Source of the DNA: Actinomycetes bacterium
Lineage (GTDB): Bacteria > Actinomycetota > Actinomycetes > Propionibacteriales > Nocardioidaceae
DNA: 6,406 nucleotides
Reading direction: 5' to 3'
NCBI GenBank assembly: GCA_023252095.1
Contig: JAHEXN010000207.1
Location: 1 to 6,406, forward strand
The position numbers and the translations under genes were made by a program. Shown here in pieces: positions 1-5,224 of the stretch (position 1 is its first letter; each line of letters opens with the position of its first letter). The notes under the pieces were generated by a model. That model searched no databases. It was not told where the DNA came from and saw nothing but the letters and a program-made list of their open reading frames with translations.

Positions 1-483
1 CCGGCCGGCGACCGACAGGATCGCCTTGGGGATCTTGAGCCGCCAGCCCGTGAGGTCGGTGAGCGGAACCCGTGCCGGGTAGCGCGTCAGCATGAAGTGC
101 ACGCGCGGCCGGAGGGCGAGCGAGCGCAGGGGCTTGCGGGCGACGAGCCACCAGCGCTTGAGCGCCTGGTCCCCGTCCATGTGCAGCACGAGCCCCACGG
201 GTGCCGACGGGTCGGCGGCGCGGCACGCCGCGACGGCCTGCTCGACCAGCGCGGTCGTGGGCGGGTTGTTGCCGTCGAAGACCTCGCGGACCTCGACCCG
301 ACCGGCGGCCACGTCGTCGCCGAGGTACTCGCGGAAGGCCGGGTCGTCGTCCGTCCCGTGGCTCGTGAGCAGCACGACCGGGCCCCACTTCACGGCCTCC
401 TGCGTGATCCAGGAGACCGACTGCATGTGGTGGCCCGCGTGATCGGGCTCGACCACGAGCGTCGTGAGAGACGCAGACTTCAT
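1..483 (-). CDS. Probable GT-B glycosyltransferase, N-terminal part (truncated by window edge)
   Basis: Reading the minus strand from the ATG at 483 gives 161 codons with no stop to the left edge, so the gene is partial at its 3' end. The protein begins MKSASLTTLVVEPDHAGHHM: a short beta-strand followed by a His-rich turn (residues 12-19), as at the N-terminus of GT-B glycosyltransferases, where this loop contacts the acceptor. Further alternating strand/helix segments follow (VVLLTSHG at 36-43, VGLVLHMDGD at 96-105), consistent with a Rossmann-like half-domain. No signal peptide or membrane segment is visible, suggesting a cytosolic or peripheral enzyme. The donor-binding C-terminal half lies outside the window, so family and substrate cannot be assigned. 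The start is supported by a GGGAG ribosome-binding site 5 nt upstream. The glycosyltransferases and methyltransferases next door support a role in surface-glycan synthesis, but the glycosyltransferase call rests on overall pattern and context rather than on a diagnostic motif. Confidence 0.6.
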   Translation of the reverse strand, partial: MKSASLTTLVVEPDHAGHHMQSVSWITQEAVKWGPVVLLTSHGTDDDPAFREYLGDDVAAGRVEVREVFDGNNPPTTALVEQAVAACRAADPSAPVGLVLHMDGDQALKRWWLVARKPLRSLALRPRVHFMLTRYPARVPLTDLTGWRLKIPKAILSVAGR

Positions 484-488
484 GAACG

Positions 489-493
489 CTCCC
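489..493 (-). promoter_or_regulatory. Shine-Dalgarno site for the gene starting at 483
   Basis: On the minus strand GGGAG sits 5 nt before the ATG at 483. It fixes this start and shows that this gene is translated from a leadered mRNA, unlike the divergent gene at 561, which has no Shine-Dalgarno sequence. Confidence 0.6.
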
Positions 494-516
494 GGAGGCT
501 CGGCGAATCGGGCGAC

Positions 517-522
517 AGCGTA
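517..522 (-). promoter_or_regulatory. Candidate -10 element (TACGCT) for the leftward gene
   Basis: Read on the minus strand, TACGCT fits the actinobacterial TANNNT -10 consensus. Transcription would begin near 510 and give a leader of about 27 nt containing the GGGAG site. No convincing -35 hexamer is seen at 16-19 nt spacing. In such GC-rich DNA a TANNNT match is informative but not conclusive. Confidence 0.35.
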
Positions 523-548
523 CGCGAGATCCCGGGCTCGGCGGGCGC

Positions 549-554
549 TAGGCT
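549..554 (+). promoter_or_regulatory. -10 element (TAGGCT) of a probable leaderless promoter for the FkbM gene
   Basis: TAGGCT is followed by exactly 6 nt (GCCGCC) and then the GTG at 561. Transcription would therefore start at or next to the first base of the start codon, giving an mRNA with no 5' leader. No Shine-Dalgarno sequence lies upstream of 561, which agrees. The same spacing recurs at 1301 and 5213. No clear -35 box is visible. Confidence 0.6.
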
Positions 555-560
555 GCCGCC

Positions 561-1280
561 GTGAGCTCGCTCAGCAACTTCGTCATCGACCGGCTCGCGC
601 GCCGGGGCTTCGTCGTCCGTCGTCACCCGGCCACCCGCCGCCAGCGGCTGCTGGCCGCCCACGGCATCGACGTCGTGCTCGACGTCGGAGCGGCCCGTGG
701 CGGCTACGCCACCGAGCTGCGGGAGTTCGGGTACACCGGACGCATCGTGTCGTTCGAGCCGCTCGCGGCCGCGCACGCCGACCTGGCGGCCGCCGCGGCG
801 GGCGACCCGGCCTGGACCACCCGCAACGTCGCCCTCGGCGACACGTCGGGCCCGCAGACCATCAACGTGGCGTCCAACAGCGACAGCAGCTCGCTGCTGC
901 CGATGGCCGATGGCCACCGCGACGCGAGCCCCGACATCGACTACGTCGGCACCGAGACGATCGAGGTCGCCCGCCTCGACGACCTCGCCCCCGAGCTGCT
1001 GGGCGACGCCGACCGCGCGTTCCTCAAGATCGACACGCAGGGCTTCGAGCGGTCCGTCCTCGCCGGAGCGGCCGGCACGCTCGACCGACTCGCCGGGATC
1101 CAGCTCGAGCTGTCGTTCGTCGAGCTGTACGAGGGCGGCATGCTCGCCGACGAGGCCATCGCGTTCTGCTACGACCACGGCTTCGTCCTGACCGGTCTCG
1201 ACCAGGGATTCAGCGACCCGGGCGGCGCCGTGCTGCAGGCCGACGGCGTGTTCCTGCGCACCCTCGGCGCCAAGTCCTGA
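561..1280 (+). CDS. FkbM-family SAM-dependent methyltransferase
   Basis: A 239-residue protein with the marks of the FkbM methyltransferase family, which typically O-methylates sugars or polyketide hydroxyls using S-adenosylmethionine. Motif I is DVGAARGGYA at residues 41-50, the glycine-rich SAM loop. The usual Asn of DVGAN is Ala here. The acidic end of strand 2 is SFEP (64-67), and the characteristic FkbM strand-4 block is LKIDTQGFE (155-163), followed by LELSFVELYEGG (182-193). Length is normal for the family. No signal peptide or transmembrane segment is seen, so it is probably cytosolic. The GTG start at 561 is preferred because a TAGGCT -10 element lies 6 nt before it and there is no other suitable in-frame start before the SAM motif. 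It heads the rightward group; the next methyltransferase begins 32 bp after its stop. Among surface-glycan glycosyltransferases the likely substrate is a sugar hydroxyl. The exact acceptor is unknown. Confidence 0.88.
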   Translation: MSSLSNFVIDRLARRGFVVRRHPATRRQRLLAAHGIDVVLDVGAARGGYATELREFGYTGRIVSFEPLAAAHADLAAAAAGDPAWTTRNVALGDTSGPQTINVASNSDSSSLLPMADGHRDASPDIDYVGTETIEVARLDDLAPELLGDADRAFLKIDTQGFERSVLAGAAGTLDRLAGIQLELSFVELYEGGMLADEAIAFCYDHGFVLTGLDQGFSDPGGAVLQADGVFLRTLGAKS

Positions 1281-1282
1281 CG
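1277..1282 (+). promoter_or_regulatory. Possible -35 element (CTGACG) for the internal promoter
   Basis: CTGACG matches TTGACA at 4 of 6 positions and lies 18 bp upstream of the TAGGGT -10 element at 1301-1306. It overlaps the stop codon of the FkbM gene (1278-1280). It is a weak call alone but has reasonable spacing to the -10. Confidence 0.3.
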
Positions 1283-1300
1283 TCGGGGGTCACGGGCGGT

Positions 1301-1306
1301 TAGGGT
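1301..1306 (+). promoter_or_regulatory. -10 element (TAGGGT) of a probable internal leaderless promoter
   Basis: TAGGGT is separated by 6 nt (TTGCGC) from the GTG at 1313, the same arrangement as at 549-561 and 5213-5225. It suggests that the second methyltransferase and the following glycosyltransferase can be transcribed separately from the FkbM gene, from a promoter in the 32-bp gap. It also decides the start codon: the upstream in-frame TTG at 1307 would lie between the -10 and the predicted start site. Confidence 0.55.
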
Positions 1307-1312
1307 TTGCGC

Positions 1313-1978
1313 GTGAACCCCCGCCTCCGCGCCTTCGTGAAGCCCGTCGCCCGCCCCGTCGTGCTCGCCGCCAACACCCCGATCGCCCGCCGCCGTGCGC
1401 TGCGCGAGCTCGAGACCCATCCGCGCCCGCTCAAGCTCGAGATCGGCGGCAACGCGCCCCGGGCGGGCTGGTTCGTCACGAACGTCGGCCCGTTCACCAA
1501 GCACTACCTCGACGCCACGGCCCCCTGGCCGATCGAGGACGGCGCCGTGGAGCTCATCTACTCCGACAACGTCATCGAGCACATCCCGCTCGTGCCGGCG
1601 CGCACCCTGTTCGCCGAGGCGTACCGCTGCCTGCAGCCCGGCGGCGCGATCCGCTTCGTGACGCCCGACCTGCGCGCGCACGTCGACCGCTACCTCGCGG
1701 GCGTCGCCCCCAAGGGTGATCCCGAGGCCGCGGTCTACGAGGAGTCCGGCCTCACGGTCGAGCACCCCCTCGACTGGGTCCGCATCCCGATCGCGTCGTT
1801 CGAGCACCACCTCGGCTACGTGTACGACTTCGACACGCTCAAGGCCGAGCTCGAGCGCGCCGGCTTCACGCAGGTGCGTCGTCACGAGCTCAACGAGAGC
1901 GACCATGCGGGTCTGGCCGGGCTCGACCTGCGGGCCGCCGAGGGCGGCGCGCAGATGGCCGTCGAGGCGACGCGCTGA
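1313..1978 (+). CDS. Class I SAM-dependent methyltransferase (Methyltransf_11-like)
   Basis: A 221-residue protein from the GTG at 1313. A class I methyltransferase core is readable: LKLEIGGNAP (residues 40-49) replaces the usual LNLGCG-type motif I, YLDAT (65-69) is the likely acidic strand-2 region, IYSDNVIEHIP (82-92) corresponds to the S-x-x-V/L-E-H motif, and LQPGGAIRFVTPDL (107-120) is the strong post-motif seen in Methyltransf_11 proteins. The N-terminus is basic and without a signal peptide, so the enzyme should be cytosolic. Motif I is unusual in having Glu43 and GGN in place of GCG, but similar variants occur in sugar-locus methyltransferases. A TTG two codons upstream (1307) would add two residues but is disfavoured by the leaderless promoter. 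The following glycosyltransferase starts 9 nt after the stop's last base. It probably methylates a sugar or lipid-linked glycan intermediate; the substrate is not determined by the sequence. Confidence 0.8.
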   Translation: MNPRLRAFVKPVARPVVLAANTPIARRRALRELETHPRPLKLEIGGNAPRAGWFVTNVGPFTKHYLDATAPWPIEDGAVELIYSDNVIEHIPLVPARTLFAEAYRCLQPGGAIRFVTPDLRAHVDRYLAGVAPKGDPEAAVYEESGLTVEHPLDWVRIPIASFEHHLGYVYDFDTLKAELERAGFTQVRRHELNESDHAGLAGLDLRAAEGGAQMAVEATR

Positions 1979-1986
1979 CCCGACCG

Positions 1987-3054
1987 ATGCGCGTCGCGAT
2001 CCTCGCCACCGGCTGGGCCGGCTTCAACGACGCGGCGTGCCGCAAGCTCGCCGCCCGGGGCGTCGAGCTGCTCGTCGTGACCGAGGGCGACGTCGCCGAC
2101 ACGGCGTACGAGAACCTGGGCATCGCGAGCTACGCCCGCTCCCACGTCTGGTCCGGCGCGCCGGCCGACGGCGAGATCACCCGGGTCCTGACCGACTTCG
2201 CGCCCGACGCGGTCCTGATGCACTCCTGGCACTTCGGCCCGTACCGCGAGGCGATCAAGGCCGTCCCCGCCGGCACCCTGCGGGTGCTCTGGATGGACAA
2301 CGTCTGGCGCAACGTGCCGAAGCAGTGGTTGGGCCGCGCCGTCGCCCCGTGGTGGGTGCGCTCGATCTTCGACGCCGTCATGGTGCCGAGCGACCGCACC
2401 GAGTTCTTCGCGCGGCGGCTCGGCTTCGCCGAGGGCGAGGTCATCCGCGGCTCGCTGAGCGCCGACACCGGCGTGTTCGGCTCCGGCCCGCGCACGGGCG
2501 ACGAGATCGCCGGCCGCCGCCGGTTCGTCGCGGGCCTGCGCCTCGTGCACCACAAGGGCGCCGACGTCCTGGCCGCCGCCTACCGCACGTACCGTGCGAC
2601 GAGCCCCGACCCGTGGGACCTCGACGTGGCCGGACTCGGACCGATGGCGTCCGACTTCGCCGGCATCGAGGGCGTGCGGATGCTGGGCTTCCAGCAGCCG
2701 GCCGAGCTCGCCGAGCTCATGCGCACGTCGTCGTGCCTGGTCCTGCCGTCGCGCATCGACCCGTACGGCGTCGTGCTGCACGAGGCGGCGGTCAGTGGCC
2801 TGCCGATCGTCACGACGTACCAGGTCGGCGCCGCGCCGTTCTTCGTCCAGGACGGCCAGAACGGCTGGACCGTCCCGAGCGACGACGCCGGCCGCCTGGC
2901 CGCGGCGATGGGCCGCATCTCGGCGGCTGGCCCGGAGCGTCTCGGCGCGATGTCGGACGTCAGCCGACGTCTCGGCGCCCGGCTCACCTCGGCCGGCTGG
3001 GCGCAGAACATGCACGAACAGCTGACCTGGCGCCTGGCCGACCTGCGCGGCTGA
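1987..3054 (+). CDS. GT4-like (GT-B fold) glycosyltransferase
   Basis: A 355-residue protein starting MRVAILATGWAGFND. The N-terminal half (1-170) is the acceptor-side Rossmann domain, including HSWHFGPYREA (79-89) and LWMDNVWR (101-108). The C-terminal half is the Glycos_transf_1 domain: FVAGLRLVHHKGAD (180-193) supplies the donor-phosphate region with Lys190, RMLGFQQPAEL (231-241) precedes the donor loop, and LVLPSRIDPYGVVLHEAAVSG (251-271) carries the E-x7-E motif. Here the motif is D-x7-E (Asp258, Glu266), a conservative change of the first acid. There is no membrane segment, so it is presumably cytosolic and uses a nucleotide-sugar donor. The ATG lies 8 nt after the previous stop with no recognisable Shine-Dalgarno site, so translation probably depends on coupling to the upstream gene. 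It is the last gene of the rightward group. Donor and acceptor sugars cannot be inferred. Confidence 0.85.
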   Translation: MRVAILATGWAGFNDAACRKLAARGVELLVVTEGDVADTAYENLGIASYARSHVWSGAPADGEITRVLTDFAPDAVLMHSWHFGPYREAIKAVPAGTLRVLWMDNVWRNVPKQWLGRAVAPWWVRSIFDAVMVPSDRTEFFARRLGFAEGEVIRGSLSADTGVFGSGPRTGDEIAGRRRFVAGLRLVHHKGADVLAAAYRTYRATSPDPWDLDVAGLGPMASDFAGIEGVRMLGFQQPAELAELMRTSSCLVLPSRIDPYGVVLHEAAVSGLPIVTTYQVGAAPFFVQDGQNGWTVPSDDAGRLAAAMGRISAAGPERLGAMSDVSRRLGARLTSAGWAQNMHEQLTWRLADLRG

Positions 3055-3074
3055 CTCCCCCGCCGGAGTCGGCT
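3049..3074 (+). terminator. Hairpin at the end of the rightward operon
   Basis: GGCTGACTCC (3049-3058) pairs with GGAGTCGGCT (3065-3074) across the 6-nt loop CCCGCC. The plus-strand RNA forms a 10-bp stem including two G-U pairs. It spans the stop codon of the glycosyltransferase (3052-3054). There is no U-tract, so it would be a non-canonical (L-shaped or I-shaped) terminator of the kind often proposed in actinobacteria, or an RNA-end stabiliser. Confidence 0.45.
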
Positions 3075-3082
3075 CAGCCGAC
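3068..3082. terminator. Perfect inverted repeat overlapping the stop of the leftward operon
   Basis: GTCGGC (3068-3073) and GCCGAC (3077-3082) form a perfect 6-bp stem around the loop TCA. On the minus strand this loop is the TGA stop of the leftward glycosyltransferase. The repeat works identically on both strands and shares bases 3068-3074 with the neighbouring hairpin, so in the rightward transcript only one of the two can fold at a time. A role as bidirectional terminator is plausible but no U-tract follows. Confidence 0.4.
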
Positions 3083-4135
3083 GAGCAGGTCGACGACGGC
3101 CTCGCGGACCTCGATCGCGGCCGTGCGGCGCTCGTCGAAGCGCGCCGTGGCGTGGTCGGCAGGCTCGAGTGCACCCCGGTGCAGCAGGTCGAGGACCGCT
3201 GCGGGGAGGTCGTCGCCGACCGGCACGACGTGGTCGGGCGGAAGGAGGTCGGCGAGGCAGCCGACGTCGTGCGCCACGGCGGGCACCCCGTGCCGCAGCG
3301 CGTCGAGGACGACGAGCGGCTCGGCCTCGTTGGCGTAGGTGCTCGGGAACACGAACACGTCGATGTCGCGGTAGAACGCCTCGACCTGCGCGGCGTCGAG
3401 CCGACCCGTGACCTCGAGGCGTCCCCGCAGCTCGGACGCGGCGGCGGAGACCAGGGCCTCGACGTCGTCGCCGACGCACGGACCCGCGAGCACGAGTCGC
3501 GCGTCGACCCCCGCCGCGAGCAGCACGCGAAGCGTCTCGATCGCGACGTGGACGCCCTTCTCGCGCGTCAGGTTGCTGAGGTGCCCCAGGACGACCGGAC
3601 CAGCAGCCGGCACCGGGGCACGATCGGCCTGCTCCGACGGCGCCATCAAGGACGCGTTGGAGCAGACCAGCACCGACGTGGCCGCCGGGTAGCGGGCCTG
3701 CAACCGCTGGCCCATGTCGCGCGAGAGCACGACGTGGTGGACCCGCGCACCGCCCCAGCGGACGAGGAGCGCCATCGCGCGCAGGTGCTGCGTGAGATAG
3801 CTCGAGTTGTGGTGGTGGAACACGACGCGGTGGCCGGCCAGACGGCCGAGCAGCACGGCGACCGCCTGGTACCAGAGCAGCTCGCCGCCGGCACCGCCCA
3901 GGTACACCGCGTCGGGTCGGCGCCGGACCAGCGCGGGCAGGAACCGGGCGAGGCCACCGAGCAGGGCGCGGAGCCGGCGCGACGTGCTGCCGCCGTCGCC
4001 GATGTCGACCGTCACGACCTCGGCAGAACCGTTCTCCCGCAGGGCGTCGACCATGCGCTGGGTCACGGCGGACGCGCCGTGCATCGGCGGGGGAAGGGGT
4101 CCGAGGACCCGCACCACCGGACGGCGAGCCGTCAT
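3074..4135 (-). CDS. GT4 family glycosyltransferase
   Basis: A 353-residue GT-B enzyme starting MTARRPVVRVLGPLPPPMHG. Residues 8-25 contain the beta1 strand and the glycine-containing acceptor loop (PPPMHGAS). The N-domain also has VFHHHNSSYL (105-114). The Glycos_transf_1 half opens with VVLGHLSNLTREKGV (181-195), where Arg191 and Lys193 are placed to bind the donor phosphates. LVLAGP (214-219), VTGRLDAAQVEAFY (242-255) and VFVFPSTYANEAEPLVVLDAL (260-280) follow. The E-x7-E pair is here Glu270 and Asp278. Most family members have Glu at the second position. The ATG at 4135 shares one base with the TGA of the upstream gene (TGATG) and lacks a Shine-Dalgarno site, pointing to reinitiation after the GT14-like gene. 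The open frame continues upstream to 4540 but that part reads as the shadow of the neighbouring gene. Probably a retaining, cytosolic glycan-assembly enzyme; sugars unknown. Confidence 0.88.
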   Translation of the reverse strand: MTARRPVVRVLGPLPPPMHGASAVTQRMVDALRENGSAEVVTVDIGDGGSTSRRLRALLGGLARFLPALVRRRPDAVYLGGAGGELLWYQAVAVLLGRLAGHRVVFHHHNSSYLTQHLRAMALLVRWGGARVHHVVLSRDMGQRLQARYPAATSVLVCSNASLMAPSEQADRAPVPAAGPVVLGHLSNLTREKGVHVAIETLRVLLAAGVDARLVLAGPCVGDDVEALVSAAASELRGRLEVTGRLDAAQVEAFYRDIDVFVFPSTYANEAEPLVVLDALRHGVPAVAHDVGCLADLLPPDHVVPVGDDLPAAVLDLLHRGALEPADHATARFDERRTAAIEVREAVVDLLVG

Positions 4136-5073
4136 CAGGCGCGGGGTCGTCCGGAGCGGGGCGCGGACGGACCGGGCGAGACCGCTCGTGCCTGCTCGAC
4201 GCCCCGGAGCACGGCGTCGAGGTCGGCGGAACGGATCTTCCGGGCGAAGTAGCCGCCGGACTGCACGATCTCCTCGCCGTACGTCTCGTCGAGCCAGACG
4301 CCCAGGGTCGGGTGGATGTAGCTGAAGTTCGGGAACTCGCTCGGCCACTTGCCGTCGCGGGGCTCGATGCCGAGCTCGGTGCGCGTCGACCACGTCGGGT
4401 GGGAGTGCACCAGCGTCGCGAAGTACATCTCGAGCGGGGTCTGCGTGTGACGGAAGAGCTTCTGCACCTGGGGGTCCAGCGCCTGCGGCAGGATCTCGTC
4501 GAGGCACTCCTTGCTGAGCATCGTCCACGTGCTGCCCCACACGGGGGTCAGCGGGGCGAACGCCTCAGGGCGGCGGCGCGGGAGACCCGCGGAGAGCAGC
4601 CGGCGGGTGGCACCGCGACGACGCTTGGTCCACCCCGCGCCACCGACCGGGGCCGCGTCGTAGAAGTGACGGCGCCGGATCTTGTTCTCCATGTAGGGCG
4701 TGCCGTCGAGCACCGGGATGGCGCGGACGTGCTCCGACCACGGCACGGACTCGGCGTACGCGAAGAACTCCTCGAGCGGCCGGACCGGGTAGTCGGCGCC
4801 CGACAGCAGCGCGACCTTGGCGCCGGGGGCGTCGCCGAGCTCGTCGAGGCAGTCGCGGTAGACCCGCAGCACCGCCTCGACCTCCGAGAACCCGCCCCAC
4901 CGGACGTCGACGCGGTCCTCCACGAGACGGACGCCCGGGATGTCGCGGAAGGGCGTGATGTCGGTGGTGGCGTCGACGTGCAGCACGACGGGGTGGCCCG
5001 CGAGTGCCGTGGCCAGTCTCCGCGCCATCTCCGGGTCCTGGTGCGCCAGCACCCCGAACGCAATCTCAGGCAT
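4135..5073 (-). CDS. GT14 / core-2-I-branching-type glycosyltransferase
   Basis: A 312-residue protein resembling the Branch family (beta-1,6-N-acetylglucosaminyltransferases and peptide O-xylosyltransferases, CAZy GT14). It begins IAFGVLAHQDPEMARRLATAL (4-24), followed by VVLHVDATTD (29-38), VRWGGFSEVEAVL (57-69) and the typical LLSGADYPVRPLEEF (89-103). Later landmarks are WGSTW (179-183), TPLEMYFATLVH (212-223), where Glu215 aligns in position with the catalytic acid of C2GnT-type enzymes, and the C-terminal GGYFARKI (273-280). No membrane anchor is present, unlike animal homologues, so it is likely cytosolic. Residues 148-172 form an Arg-rich variable stretch, and the tail after 298 is Pro/Arg/Ser-rich and probably disordered. 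The ATG at 5073 has AAAGAGGA upstream, although 10 nt away. It is the first gene of a two-gene leftward operon. Bacterial members often serve exopolysaccharide or glycoconjugate synthesis; the actual linkage made here is unknown. Confidence 0.85.
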   Translation of the reverse strand: MPEIAFGVLAHQDPEMARRLATALAGHPVVLHVDATTDITPFRDIPGVRLVEDRVDVRWGGFSEVEAVLRVYRDCLDELGDAPGAKVALLSGADYPVRPLEEFFAYAESVPWSEHVRAIPVLDGTPYMENKIRRRHFYDAAPVGGAGWTKRRRGATRRLLSAGLPRRRPEAFAPLTPVWGSTWTMLSKECLDEILPQALDPQVQKLFRHTQTPLEMYFATLVHSHPTWSTRTELGIEPRDGKWPSEFPNFSYIHPTLGVWLDETYGEEIVQSGGYFARKIRSADLDAVLRGVEQARAVSPGPSAPRSGRPRA

Positions 5074-5083
5074 GGGGCTCGGA

Positions 5084-5091
5084 TCCTCTTT
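5084..5091 (-). promoter_or_regulatory. Shine-Dalgarno-like site for the GT14-type gene
   Basis: On the minus strand AAAGAGGA precedes the ATG at 5073 with a 10-nt gap, slightly longer than ideal. It is the only purine-rich tract near the start and supports both the ATG at 5073 and a leadered transcript. Confidence 0.5.
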
Positions 5092-5127
5092 CGGGTCGTC
5101 ACGACATGGGCCTCGGCAGGCGTCCGG

Positions 5128-5133
5128 ACTCTA
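5128..5133 (-). promoter_or_regulatory. Candidate -10 element (TAGAGT) for the leftward glycosyltransferase operon
   Basis: On the minus strand TAGAGT fits TANNNT and would start transcription near 5121, leaving a leader of about 48 nt that includes the AAAGAGGA site. No recognisable -35 sequence is found 16-19 nt upstream. It lies in the 151-bp divergent region shared with guaB1. Confidence 0.4.
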
Positions 5134-5212
5134 ACACCCGAACCACTCCGCCCGGGGTGCTTCGACGCGGGTCCACGTGCGGTGGCGAGGAGGGCTGCGT
5201 CACCCCCGGACC

Positions 5213-5218
5213 TAGACT
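5213..5218 (+). promoter_or_regulatory. -10 element (TAGACT) of a probable leaderless guaB1 promoter
   Basis: TAGACT is followed by 6 nt (GACGAG) and the GTG at 5225. This is the third instance in the window of TANNNT-N6-GTG, so transcription is expected to start at the initiation codon. No convincing -35 element is seen. I see no sign of a purine riboswitch, and a leaderless transcript would leave no room for one. Confidence 0.6.
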
Positions 5219-5224
5219 GACGAG

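Noticed and set aside
97..564. A 155-codon plus-strand open frame over the left-edge gene.
   Set aside because: The minus strand reads open through the whole 1-483 stretch with a Shine-Dalgarno site and a plausible GT-B N-terminus. The plus frame is Arg/His/Ala-rich shadow.
1307..1312. TTG at 1307 as start of the second methyltransferase.
   Set aside because: It directly follows the TAGGGT -10 element and would lie upstream of the predicted transcription start. It adds only two residues, and the GTG at 1313 fits the spacing of the two other leaderless genes.
1882..3174. A 430-codon open frame on the minus strand opposite the rightward glycosyltransferase.
   Set aside because: It is antisense to a well-supported GT4-like gene. 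The translation is Arg/Ala/Gly/His-rich with no motif, as expected of an antisense frame in very GC-rich DNA.
3152..4252. A 366-codon open frame on the plus strand opposite the leftward glycosyltransferases.
   Set aside because: It has a compositional shadow character (Arg, Val, Asp, Gln rich), no recognisable domain and no promoter or ribosome-binding site, and it covers two convincing minus-strand genes.
4136..4540. N-terminal extension of the leftward GT4 gene as an open frame continuing upstream to 4540.
   Set aside because: The extra residues are Arg/Pro/Ala-rich shadow sequence of the GT14-type gene, which occupies the same strand in another frame with clear family motifs. A clean GT-B N-terminus begins at the ATG at 4135.
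5173..5185. CACGTG-containing imperfect palindrome (CCAC...GTGG) in the divergent region upstream of guaB1, as an operator.
   Set aside because: The arms are only 4 bp, the match is not unusual in GC-rich DNA, and no second copy is seen in the other divergent region.
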